A stretch of 33,170 bases of DNA, taken from positions 1 through 33,170 of the forward strand of contig JANMZO010000462.1 in NCBI GenBank assembly GCA_031383405.1. Reading direction: 5' to 3'. Numbering within the stretch: position 1 is the first letter of the stretch; each line of letters opens with the position of its first letter. The notes beneath the pieces are model-generated. The model made no database searches. It was not told where the DNA came from and worked only from the letters and a program-made list of their open reading frames with translations. This DNA comes from JANMZO01 sp031383405 (GTDB taxonomy: Bacteria; Actinomycetota; Acidimicrobiia; Acidimicrobiales; JANYDT01). Shown here piece by piece: positions 23,222-30,868 of the stretch. The position numbers and the translations under genes were made by a program.

Positions 23222-24433
23222 ATGGACTGGCCCCGACTTCTCAAACGCCTCCTTCTCACGTTGCTTCTGGCCGGCCTCGCGATCGAACTCGCATGGATCC
23301 TGAAAACCAAACCCGACAGGCGCGACCCACAAGCCGAGGGAGCGGCAGCGGCTGCGGCAGCGGCAGCGGCCGAGTCGTCGATTGCAACAACCGGACCGAT
23401 ACCGGCACCTATCGACCCGAACGCGATCATTTTCGGTGCGATGGTCAACTCAACAGAAATTTCCGCCGTCGAAACCGGTATCCGGCTGGCTCTGGTCGAG
23501 GCCGTAAAGAACAAAATTGAAGCGGCAGGAAGAGTGCAAATCGTTCGCTGCCTGAAGAACCCGCCGGAAACCGGCCAGGACTGCTCAACGGTCTTCCGGA
23601 ACGCGAAGGTACGAGCAATAATCGCAAATCCCGAGGTCGACCCGGGCATTGTCCTCGATCAATTGACCGGTGACGCAATTCCCTATATCGGGGCTTTCCC
23701 GAACAAACCAGCCGAATACATCGACCCCAACAGCTTCCAACTGTCGCCCGGCGAGCGAGGCCTGGTCCTCGCTCCCCTCAGTTGGGCAATCGAGGTGGAG
23801 GCTCCGTCAATCGTGCTGGTCAGCACCGACGCGACCCGGCCCCAGCGGGACGAATTCCTTGCGGCTGCAACAGCGTCGAACATGGTGGTTCAGGCCTTCG
23901 ATTTTCGTGATGTCGGCACCGACATCAAGCCCTACCTGAAGACCGTCGAGAACAAGAAGCCGGTCGTCGTTTTCCTGACCGAGAACGCCGGCTGTGACGT
24001 GGTCCTGCGTGGACTGACCCGACGGCGCCCGGCATTGGCGGGTGGTATGGAGGCAACGTTCATAACCAACGCGTGCAGTGAAGCGGCGGTGAAGGCAAAT
24101 CTCGACGGTTTGCGCATACTCTCGGCGCGCTCCTTTGCCAACGAAACCCTCTCCGATCCCAAGAGCGTGGCTGAAGCATCCGGCCGGGCCACGCTGACCG
24201 CTCTGCTGAGTATCCTTCCCGCGACCGCATGGGAGGATGGGCCTTCAACGTTACGCACTGCGCTCCGCGCGGCCTCCCAGACCAACCCGGCCTCGACCCT
24301 GGGAGCCTGGAACTGCGCACCCAGACAACTCAACGATGCCGCGGCCCTATGCGGCCACCAGACCCAGGTTGTCGGCCTCGGAACCGACACGCGCGGAATC
24401 GCCGTATGGATCGATGCGCTTCCGGGTCGCTGA
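23222..24433 (+). CDS. Membrane-anchored periplasmic-binding-protein-like hypothetical protein
   Basis: The 403-residue product begins with a positively charged N-terminus and one hydrophobic helix (LLKRLLLTLLLAGLAIELAWIL, about 5-26). An alanine run of ten residues near 41-50 follows, encoded by a GC-rich triplet repeat at about 23342-23370. The remaining 340 residues look like a type I periplasmic-binding fold (repeated alpha/beta units such as 'AIIFGAMVNSTEISAVETGIRLALVEAV', 'SIVLVSTDATRPQRDEFLAAA', 'KPVVVFLTENAGCDVVLRGL'), as in branched-chain-type ABC substrate-binding proteins. No permease or ATPase gene is adjacent, so it may be a sensor or orphan binding protein. An uncleaved anchor is more likely than a lipoprotein, since no lipobox is present. 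Low certainty on function. Confidence 0.6.
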   Translation: MDWPRLLKRLLLTLLLAGLAIELAWILKTKPDRRDPQAEGAAAAAAAAAAESSIATTGPIPAPIDPNAIIFGAMVNSTEISAVETGIRLALVEAVKNKIEAAGRVQIVRCLKNPPETGQDCSTVFRNAKVRAIIANPEVDPGIVLDQLTGDAIPYIGAFPNKPAEYIDPNSFQLSPGERGLVLAPLSWAIEVEAPSIVLVSTDATRPQRDEFLAAATASNMVVQAFDFRDVGTDIKPYLKTVENKKPVVVFLTENAGCDVVLRGLTRRRPALAGGMEATFITNACSEAAVKANLDGLRILSARSFANETLSDPKSVAEASGRATLTALLSILPATAWEDGPSTLRTALRAASQTNPASTLGAWNCAPRQLNDAAALCGHQTQVVGLGTDTRGIAVWIDALPGR

Positions 24434-24518
24434 GGTGTGAAGGAGGGGTCGACCGGGAGCGAAGCCGAGCCACGCTTAGGTTGTCGAATCGGATGCAACC
24501 TGCCAAGCTTCGTGCTCG

Positions 24519-25262
24519 ATGTCGAACGTGCAATCCATTGAGCGGGCGTTCGCCATCCTCCAACGATTGGCCACCGGTCCGGCGGGAGTTACCGAACTGG
24601 CCGATCGGGTCAATCTGCCGAAGAGCACCGTCTCCCGGCTCCTTTCGACGCTTGAGCAATTGGGTGCCGTCGAACAGACTGCAGCCGGCGGCCCGTACGC
24701 GATCGGGCACGTGATGGTTGAGATCGTCTCGGCCGTTCTTCCGAAACGCAGTCTTATCGAACGGTCGCATCCTCATCTGACCGAGTTGACCCGCGCGACC
24801 GGCGAAGCGAGCGGACTCTCCATTCGAATGGGCGCGAACGTCCATTACCTCGACCAGGTCGAATCTGACAATCCTGTACAGGTCAAGGACTGGACGGGAA
24901 CCAGTGCACCACTTCATGCCGTGCCGTCAGGTCTCGTCCTCCTCGCGTTCGCTCCCAGGGCCGACCAGGCCACGTACCTCAGCGGCCAACTCGCGGCGTT
25001 CACCGAACGCACGATGACCGACCCCGGTGCAATTTCCGTACGCCTCGAAGATATCCGCCGAAGGGGATGCGCCTGGGTCTACGAGGAGTTCTCCAAGGGA
25101 ATCAACTCGGTAGCGGCGCCGATTTTCGATGGCAGTTCAACCGTGATCGCAGCCGTTCACGCACACGGCCCGGCCTACCGTTTCCCGGGCGACAGGACTG
25201 AGGAGCTGGGCGAGTTGGTCGTGGGCGCGGCCCGGCAGATAGAGCAGTCCCTGCGCCGGTAG
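24519..25262 (+). CDS. IclR family transcriptional regulator
   Basis: The 247-residue regulator has an N-terminal winged helix-turn-helix (SIERAFAILQRLATGPAGVTELADRVNLPKSTVSRLLSTLEQLGAVEQ, about 6-54). The IclR effector domain (about 75-247) includes 'GEASGLSIRMGANVHYLDQVES', 'PLHAVPSGLVLLAF', 'RRRGCAWVYEEFSKGINSVAAPIFD' and a C-terminal helix. IclR proteins bind palindromes as dimers of dimers and respond to small catabolic metabolites. It lies just upstream of the acyl-CoA ligase and choline dehydrogenase genes on the same strand and is the only transcription factor in the window, which makes it the best candidate for the GTTCC-N7-GGAAC double sites. Confidence 0.92.
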   Translation: MSNVQSIERAFAILQRLATGPAGVTELADRVNLPKSTVSRLLSTLEQLGAVEQTAAGGPYAIGHVMVEIVSAVLPKRSLIERSHPHLTELTRATGEASGLSIRMGANVHYLDQVESDNPVQVKDWTGTSAPLHAVPSGLVLLAFAPRADQATYLSGQLAAFTERTMTDPGAISVRLEDIRRRGCAWVYEEFSKGINSVAAPIFDGSSTVIAAVHAHGPAYRFPGDRTEELGELVVGAARQIEQSLRR

Positions 25263-25385
25263 ACGGGTTCGGGCCAACGGCACCTGGGGCACCTGGGGCA
25301 CGAACCGTAATGAAGCCCCGGCGAATCCCGGCATCCGGCATGACCGTTTTCACCAGGAGTGGTTCGCTCGACAATGATCTAACCC

Positions 25386-27122
25386 GTGACCGACCACTAT
25401 CGAGCCGTACGCGAAGAACTGTCCGGGCCCGGAGGGCCCTTTGCCACTACCGAGATCGTCGTTCGGGGCGCCCCGATGCGCGTAATGAACGCGGCCCCTC
25501 CACATATGCGGGCCGTGTGGGAATCGACCGCCCCGTTCGCAGCACGTACCTACGTTGTGTACGAAGACGAGCGCTACACCTACGCCGAAATCGAGTCGCA
25601 GGTTCGGGCCCTCGCCCATACGCTCCGCACCGTTCACGGTGTCGGTCCGGGCGACCGGGTGGCGATCGCCATGCGCAACTACCCCGAGTGGGTGGTCTCC
25701 TATTGGGCCACGGTGTGCATCGGAGCGGCAATCGTCGGCTTGAACGCCTGGTGGACGCCCCACGAAATGGAGTACGGGCTCGCCGACTCACGGCCAAAGG
25801 TTCTCATCGCTGACGATGAGCGGCTGGAACGTACGTGGCCGGTGATTGACAAACTTCGGGAGACGTCTCCACTTCACGTGATCGCAGTCCGTACCACCCG
25901 GGCACTACCCTCAGATTCGTCGACGTGGGTCGAAGCAATCAACCCGGCGAACGCGCCGGCCAGCCTGCCCGATGCGACAATCGAACCGGACGACGATGCT
26001 TGCATCTTCTATACATCCGGCACCACGGGCTTCCCGAAGGGTGCCCAGTTGACCCATCGAGGTTCGGTGCACAACATCATGAACCTTATCTACATGGGCA
26101 CCGCGTCGAGCCTGGCCGAAGCTCGGGCTATCGCGGCCGGAGACCTGCCGGCGCCGACAACGCCTCCGCCGCCGGCCCCCGAACAGTCGGTGTTCATGGC
26201 ACCCACCCCACTGTTCCACGTGACGGCGAACAACTGCATCCTGCAACCGGCAACCCTCGGTGGTGGTCGCATCGTGTTGACCTACAAGTGGGACCCGGCC
26301 CGGGCTCTGGAGCTGATCGAACGCGAGAAGGTCACAAACTTCTCAGGCGTACCCACGATGAGCCGCGAACTACTTCTCCATCCCGACTGGAAGACGCGAG
26401 ACACTTCGACGCTGCTCGGGCTCGGGGGCGGGGGCGCTGCGCTTCAACCGGATCTGGTCGGCAAGATTGCCGGAGCGCTCAAGAACGGCTCTCCAAGCAC
26501 CGGCTACGGTCTCACCGAAACGCACGGAATCGTGACGGCCAACTCCGCACGTAGTTTTGAGGCTAAGCCGGAATCCTGCGGGCCGGTGGTGCCGACCCTC
26601 GACGCCAAACTGATCGACGACGATGGCAACGACCTGCCCGTATCCCCGACGACAATCGGTCAGCTTTGTGTCCGCGGTGCTGTGGTCATCAAGGGTTATC
26701 TCAACCGGCCCGAGTCCACGGCCGAAGCGATCGTCGACGGCTGGTTCAACACCGGCGACATCGCCCGGATCGACGACGAGGGATTTGTCTACATCGTCGA
26801 CCGGGCCAAGGACATGGTGCTCCGCGGCGGCGAAAACGTGTACTGCTCGGAGGTCGAGACCGCGATCTACCAGCACGACGCGGTCGCCGAGGCGGCCGTA
26901 TTCGGCGTAGCCGATGAACGTCTTGGCGAAGAAGTCGCGGCTGCCGTTGTCCTGCAACCCGGGACTTCGCTCGACCAGGCGGGCCTCCAGGCCTTCCTCG
27001 CCGACAAACTCGCCAAGCACAAGATCCCCGCGAAGGTCTGGGTCCTCGATCAGCCGCTCCCCCGCAACGCGAACGGCAAGTTCGTGAAGCGTGAACTGCG
27101 CAAGCAACTCACCGGCGTCTGA
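25386..27122 (+). CDS. AMP-forming acyl-CoA synthetase
   Basis: This class I adenylate-forming ligase of 578 residues activates a carboxylic acid to acyl-AMP and then acyl-CoA. Core motifs are visible: the P-loop-like 'FYTSGTTGFPKGAQLTH', 'GYGLTETHGI', 'GWFNTGDIARIDDEGFVYIVDRAKDMVLRGGENVY', and the C-terminal catalytic Lys in 'NANGKFVKREL'. A proline-rich insertion ('PAPTTPPPPAPEQ') lies around residue 255-267. The GTG start at 25386 has no clear ribosome binding site. Only 14 bases separate it from the choline dehydrogenase gene, so they form an operon. The acid is unknown: a fatty acid, or a betaine-type acid such as carnitine or butyrobetaine, would fit the neighbourhood. Confidence 0.88.
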   Translation: MTDHYRAVREELSGPGGPFATTEIVVRGAPMRVMNAAPPHMRAVWESTAPFAARTYVVYEDERYTYAEIESQVRALAHTLRTVHGVGPGDRVAIAMRNYPEWVVSYWATVCIGAAIVGLNAWWTPHEMEYGLADSRPKVLIADDERLERTWPVIDKLRETSPLHVIAVRTTRALPSDSSTWVEAINPANAPASLPDATIEPDDDACIFYTSGTTGFPKGAQLTHRGSVHNIMNLIYMGTASSLAEARAIAAGDLPAPTTPPPPAPEQSVFMAPTPLFHVTANNCILQPATLGGGRIVLTYKWDPARALELIEREKVTNFSGVPTMSRELLLHPDWKTRDTSTLLGLGGGGAALQPDLVGKIAGALKNGSPSTGYGLTETHGIVTANSARSFEAKPESCGPVVPTLDAKLIDDDGNDLPVSPTTIGQLCVRGAVVIKGYLNRPESTAEAIVDGWFNTGDIARIDDEGFVYIVDRAKDMVLRGGENVYCSEVETAIYQHDAVAEAAVFGVADERLGEEVAAAVVLQPGTSLDQAGLQAFLADKLAKHKIPAKVWVLDQPLPRNANGKFVKRELRKQLTGV

Positions 27123-27136
27123 GTTCGAGGGTCACC

Positions 27137-28852
27137 ATGCTTCGCCTACGTCGTCCGGGTCACGCAACCAGCGCCACCGACTCCGACCAAACCTATGACT
27201 ACGTCATTGTGGGCGGCGGTTCAGCCGGTTGTGCGTTGGCCAACCGTCTGACCGAACAACCGGGCAATACCGTTCTCGTCCTCGAAGCCGGCCGCCCGGA
27301 CTACAGATGGGATGTCTTCATCCACATGCCCGCCGCACTGGCGTTTCCGATCGGAAGCCGGTTCTACGACTGGAAGTACGAGTCCGAACCCGAGCCGCAC
27401 ATGAACGGCCGCCGGATTTACCATGCCCGGGGTAAGGTCCTCGGCGGTTCGAGTTCCATCAATGGCATGATCTTCCAGCGCGGCAACCCGCTGGATTACG
27501 AGCGGTGGGCCGCCGACCCGGGTATGGCTGATTGGGACTATGCACACTGCCTTCCGTACTTCAAGAAGATGGAAGCGACCATGGCCGCTGACGCAACCGA
27601 TCCCTACCGGGGAAAGACCGGCCCGCTCGTCCTCGAACGGGGGCCGGCAACGAATCCGCTGTTCGCCGCGTTCTTCAAGGCTGTCCAGGAGGTGGGCCAC
27701 CCGCTCACCGAGGACGTCAACGGCTTCCGGCAAGAGGGCTTCGCCAGGTTCGACCGCAACATCAGACGCGGTCGTCGCCTGAGCGCAGCGCGGGCGTACC
27801 TCCACCCGGCGATGAAGCGGCCGAATCTCACCGTCAAGTGTCGGGCCCTTGTCACGAAAATCAACTTCGAGGGGAAAAGGGCCACCGGCGTCACGTACCG
27901 CATCGGGCGCGGACCACTCAAAACGGTGACGGCCAACGAGGTCATCCTGTGCGGCGGAGCGATGAATTCGCCCCAACTTCTACAGGTATCCGGCGTGGGC
28001 AACGCCCACGAACTGCGAGCGCTTGGCATCGACGTTGTCCTCGATCTGCCGGGTGTGGGCCAACATCTTCAGGACCATCTCGAGGTGTACGTGCAGCATG
28101 CATGTTCGCAGCCGGTGTCGATGGCACCGTCGTTGAAGTGGAGAAATCGCCCGTGGATCGGGTTCCAGTGGCTGTTCTTCCGCAGGGGCCCCGGGGCGAC
28201 CAACCACTTCGAGGCCGGTGGGTTCATCCGGTCCAACGACGAATGTGCGTACCCGAACCTGATGTACCACTTCCTCCCAATTGCTATCCGCTACGACGGG
28301 ACCGCGCCGACCGAAGGGCACGGCTATCAGGTCCATGTCGGCCCCATGTATTCCAATTCGCGTGGGTCGGTGACGATAACGTCCCCCGACATCACCGTGA
28401 AACCCGCGCTCCGGTTCAACTACCTCTCGACCGATGAGGACCGCCGCGAATGGGTCGAGGCGGTGCGCAAAACCCGCGAGATCCTCGCTGCCCCCGCGTT
28501 CGGACCGTTTTCACTCGGCGAGATCTCCCCGGGCCCGACCGTGGAGACCGATCAGGAGATCCTCGACTGGGTCGCCCGCGATGCGGAAACCGCCCTGCAT
28601 CCGTCGTGCACCTGTCGCATGGGGGTCGACGACATGTCAGTCCTGGATCCGCAAACGATGCGGGTCCACGGCCTTGATGGCATCCGCGTGGTCGACGCGA
28701 GCTCCATTCCGTACGTCACGAATGGCAATCTCTACGCACCGGTGATGATGCTCGCGGAGAAGGCGGCCGACATCATTTTGGGTCGATCGCCTCTTCCCCC
28801 CGAAGGAACACCGTTCTATCGTTCTGACCGGGTTGATCTGAATCGACCCTGA
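27137..28852 (+). CDS. betA: GMC oxidoreductase, choline dehydrogenase-like
   Basis: The 571-residue FAD enzyme has the GMC dinucleotide motif 'YDYVIVGGGSAGCALANRL' (about 20-38), the GMC signature 1 'GKVLGGSSSINGMIFQRGNPLDYERWA', signature 2 around 'GGAMNSPQLLQVSGVG', and the C-terminal catalytic His/Asn in 'ALHPSCTCRMG' and 'IPYVTNGNLYAPVMMLAEKAADIILG'. The C-terminal block is especially close to BetA, which oxidises choline to betaine aldehyde (and further to betaine). It is longer at the N-terminus than typical BetA by about 15 residues. It follows the acyl-CoA ligase closely and precedes the corrinoid operon, so feeding glycine betaine into that pathway is likely. Some GMC paralogues act on other alcohols. 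Confidence 0.85.
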   Translation: MLRLRRPGHATSATDSDQTYDYVIVGGGSAGCALANRLTEQPGNTVLVLEAGRPDYRWDVFIHMPAALAFPIGSRFYDWKYESEPEPHMNGRRIYHARGKVLGGSSSINGMIFQRGNPLDYERWAADPGMADWDYAHCLPYFKKMEATMAADATDPYRGKTGPLVLERGPATNPLFAAFFKAVQEVGHPLTEDVNGFRQEGFARFDRNIRRGRRLSAARAYLHPAMKRPNLTVKCRALVTKINFEGKRATGVTYRIGRGPLKTVTANEVILCGGAMNSPQLLQVSGVGNAHELRALGIDVVLDLPGVGQHLQDHLEVYVQHACSQPVSMAPSLKWRNRPWIGFQWLFFRRGPGATNHFEAGGFIRSNDECAYPNLMYHFLPIAIRYDGTAPTEGHGYQVHVGPMYSNSRGSVTITSPDITVKPALRFNYLSTDEDRREWVEAVRKTREILAAPAFGPFSLGEISPGPTVETDQEILDWVARDAETALHPSCTCRMGVDDMSVLDPQTMRVHGLDGIRVVDASSIPYVTNGNLYAPVMMLAEKAADIILGRSPLPPEGTPFYRSDRVDLNRP

Positions 28853-28995
28853 AACGGCGTTCGTCAAACGTGCAGAAGGTCGGAGCCGATCAAGATGTAG
28901 GTGGTGTCTGCCGATGGACCCACTGGACGACCCGGCAAACGCTCGGGAAGTATGCGGAAGTTCGTAGACTTGCCTCTGTCCGAGAAGTACAGTGT

Positions 28996-29030
28996 GTTCC
29001 ACCAAGTGGACTTGTTCCGCATTGTGAAAC
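28996..29030. promoter_or_regulatory. Degenerate double operator, second copy of the fhs/mttB element
   Basis: GTTCC-ACCAAGT-GGACT (28996-29012) and GTTCC-GCATTGT-GAAAC (29014-29030) repeat the GTTCC-N7-GGAAC plan with the same 18-base centre-to-centre spacing as at 19709-19743. The second site matches 15 of 17 bases of the reverse complement of the perfect palindrome there. It sits just downstream of a TACAGT -10 box, a position suited to repression. Confidence 0.6.
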
Positions 29031-29122
29031 CCGCAGCCTCCGGGGCCTTCCCGCATCCGGGGCCCTCCAGCATCAGGAGCACCCCGAAACCCACGAAGTA
29101 TCCGCAGCGCGAACATCACCGG

Positions 29123-29158
29123 ACAAGAACACCAGCACAAGAACACCAGCACAAGAAC
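29123..29158 (+). repeat. 14-bp tandem repeat upstream of the corrinoid gene
   Basis: ACAAGAACACCAGC occurs twice exactly (29123-29136, 29137-29150), followed by the first eight bases of a third copy, just before the ribosome binding site of the corrinoid gene. Confidence 0.75.
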
Positions 29159-29182
29159 CACACTGACCAAGAAGGACTGGGC

Positions 29183-29887
29183 ATGAGCGACGACGACTAC
29201 GAAGAAGTTGATCTCGAATCACTTTCCGACGACGACCTCGTCAAGCAGATGCACGACGATCTCTACGATGGCCTGGCCAACGAGATCACGACCGGCACCA
29301 ACATCTTGCTTTCGCGCAGCTGGTCTGCCTCGCGCGTTCTCGATGAGGCACTCGTCGAAGGTATGCGCATCGTCGGCATTGACTTCCGCGACGGAATCCT
29401 GTTCGTACCCGAGGTTCTGCTTTCCGCCAACTCCATGAAAGCCGGCATGGCGATCCTGCGTCCGCTGCTCGCAGCCACGGGCGCGGAGCCGATAGGCAAA
29501 GTTGTCATCGGAACGGTAAAGGGCGATATCCACGATATCGGCAAGAACCTCGTGGCGATGATGCTCGAAGGTGCGGGTTTCGAGGTATTCGACCTTGGTA
29601 TCAACACCGACGCCGACAAGTACCTCGCCGCCCTCGAACTGCACCAGCCCGACATCCTTGGTCTGTCCGCTCTGCTTACCACGACGATGCCCTACATGAA
29701 GGTCGTCATTGACCAGTTGAAGGCCAAGGGCCTACGGGACAAGTACATCGTGTTGGTCGGCGGGGCCCCGCTCAACGAGGAATTCGGTGCAGCGATCGGC
29801 GCCGATAAATACTGCCGTGACGCCGCAGTCGCCTCGGAAATGGCCAAAGCGCTAGTCCTCGAACGCCGTGCCCGTCGCCACGCCTGA
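29183..29887 (+). CDS. Corrinoid (cobalamin-binding) methyl-carrier protein, MttC/MtgC-like
   Basis: The 234-residue protein carries the methyl group between the MttB-like methyltransferase and the THF methyltransferase. An acidic N-terminal tail (SDDDYEEVDLESLSDDDL) precedes the B12-binding helical cap (about 25-100). The Rossmann B12 domain follows, with the 'GDIHDIGKN' signature, whose His117 is the lower axial cobalt ligand, then 'GLSALLTTTMPYMK' and 'VLVGGAPLNEEFGAAIGADKYCRDAA'. The length fits MtbC/MttC/MtgC proteins. The ATG at 29183 has GAAGGA six bases upstream; longer upstream extensions are not conserved-looking. It overlaps DUF1638 by 20 bases, opening the tight downstream operon. 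Confidence 0.93.
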   Translation: MSDDDYEEVDLESLSDDDLVKQMHDDLYDGLANEITTGTNILLSRSWSASRVLDEALVEGMRIVGIDFRDGILFVPEVLLSANSMKAGMAILRPLLAATGAEPIGKVVIGTVKGDIHDIGKNLVAMMLEGAGFEVFDLGINTDADKYLAALELHQPDILGLSALLTTTMPYMKVVIDQLKAKGLRDKYIVLVGGAPLNEEFGAAIGADKYCRDAAVASEMAKALVLERRARRHA

Positions 29888-30506
29888 GCCGGCTCATTCC
29901 GACCCGGGTCGCACCCTGATCATTGCGTGTGCGGCGTTGACACGCGAATTGCGGTCAGTCCTCGGCCAGTTGCCCCACCACGTAGCCACACGCTTCGATG
30001 TCGAGTACCTTCCCGCCCCCCTGCACAATCGGCCCGAGCGCATTCCTGACGCCGTCGAAGATCTGATCAGGAAAAACACCGGCAAATATGCGCGCATAGC
30101 GGTTGCCTATGCTGACTGCGGCACGGGTGGACGCCTCGATGCGCTACTCGACCGCTACGGCGTCGATCGGCTCCCCGGTTCCCACTGCTACGAGTTCTTC
30201 GCTGGGCCAGCGGCGTTTGCCGAACTCCACCGGGCCGAACTCGGCACGTTCTTCCTTACCGACTATCTCGCGAAGCACTTCGATTCCCTCGTAATGGGCT
30301 CCCTCGGACTCGATCGCCATCCCGAACTTCGCGACATGTACTTCGGAAACTATGTACGCGTAGTGCTGCTGTCACAGACCGAGGACCCGGCCGTTGTCGA
30401 AGCCGGACGGGTCGCTGCCGGGCAACTCGGCTTGGCCTTCGAACACCGACACGTCGGTCTTTCACCGTTCTCTGATGCCGTCACCACCCTCGTAGGAGCA
30501 AGCTGA
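29868..30506 (+). CDS. DUF1638 domain-containing protein
   Basis: The 212-residue protein matches DUF1638: 'TLIIACAALTRELRSVL' at the start, 'YLPAPLHNRPERIPDAVEDLI', 'IAVAYADCGTGGRLDALL' and 'GSHCYEFFAG' with conserved Cys residues, 'GTFFLTDYLAKHFDSLVMGSLGLDRHPELRDMYFGNY' and 'VVLLSQTEDP'. Conserved Cys/His in C-G-T-G and H-C-Y-E-F suggest a metal or corrinoid-related role, but no function is established. The family regularly occurs beside MttB-like methyltransferases and corrinoid proteins. It starts with GTG inside the end of the corrinoid gene and stops one base before the next ATG, so translation is coupled on both sides. Confidence 0.88.
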   Translation: MPVATPEPAHSDPGRTLIIACAALTRELRSVLGQLPHHVATRFDVEYLPAPLHNRPERIPDAVEDLIRKNTGKYARIAVAYADCGTGGRLDALLDRYGVDRLPGSHCYEFFAGPAAFAELHRAELGTFFLTDYLAKHFDSLVMGSLGLDRHPELRDMYFGNYVRVVLLSQTEDPAVVEAGRVAAGQLGLAFEHRHVGLSPFSDAVTTLVGAS

Positions 30507-30507
30507 C

Positions 30508-30837
30508 ATGGCCGGCAAATTGGTGATCACGTACTGGCGAGACATCCCGTCGATGGTTAGCGCACAGGTTGGGCGCAACCGGCACTCCGGGATGCTCGAG
30601 GAGCGATTCGAGAAAGACATCGACCGCGCCGCCATGGTCGCTGGCCTCGTCGGGTCAGACGATTACCTCACGCAGTGGCGCCGCGAAAGCCGCCCTTGCG
30701 GCGACGACCTTGCGGCCGTCGCTGCTGCCGAAGTTGAGCGGATCCACGCCGAGTACCCACGCGACCGGGTGAACCTGATTGCGCAAAACGGTGGCTTCGA
30801 TCCCGACGCCACTCCCTCCGACCCTTCAGCCGAATAG
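30508..30837 (+). CDS. 'Virulence factor' family small protein, paralogue 2
   Basis: The 109-residue protein is related to the one at 7145-7567: 'GKLVITYWRDIPSMVSAQVGR', 'RFEKDIDRAAMVAGLVGSDDYLTQWRRESRPCGDDLAA' and 'EYPRDRVNLIAQNGG'. Conserved residues include WRDIP, AQ-x-GR, QWRRE and RPC-x-DD with one invariant Cys. The database name does not reflect function. Placement between DUF1638 and the methyl-THF:corrinoid methyltransferase, with one base to the upstream stop, implies a role in methyl transfer, for example as a subunit or corrinoid-loading factor; this is inference. AGGAG lies about ten bases upstream of the ATG. Confidence 0.85.
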   Translation: MAGKLVITYWRDIPSMVSAQVGRNRHSGMLEERFEKDIDRAAMVAGLVGSDDYLTQWRRESRPCGDDLAAVAAAEVERIHAEYPRDRVNLIAQNGGFDPDATPSDPSAE

Positions 30838-30856
30838 CTGATAGCTGAACAGCTGA
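30836..30856 (+). repeat. AGCTGA triplicate in a short intergenic gap
   Basis: AGCTGA occurs at 30836-30841, 30843-30848 and 30851-30856, starting inside the upstream stop codon. It fills most of the 31-base gap before the methyltransferase ATG. No good ribosome binding site is seen there. Confidence 0.5.
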
Positions 30857-30868
30857 ATTGAGACTTTG

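Larger units (their letters stand above)
28853..29182 (+). promoter_or_regulatory. Long regulatory leader upstream of the corrinoid operon
   Basis: These 330 bases between betA and the corrinoid gene contain no convincing gene. They hold a possible promoter (TAGACT at 28965-28970, 17-base spacer, TACAGT at 28988-28993), a degenerate double palindrome right after it (28996-29030), a 14-base tandem repeat (29123-29158) and the ribosome binding site GAAGGA (29171-29176). The transcript leader would be about 180 bases long. Confidence 0.5.

Noticed and set aside
28901..29182. N-terminal extension of the corrinoid protein by 94 residues
   Set aside because: The extension would be translated from the operator and tandem-repeat region and has low-complexity Pro/His/Thr content. 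The ATG at 29183 has a good ribosome binding site and gives the family's usual length.
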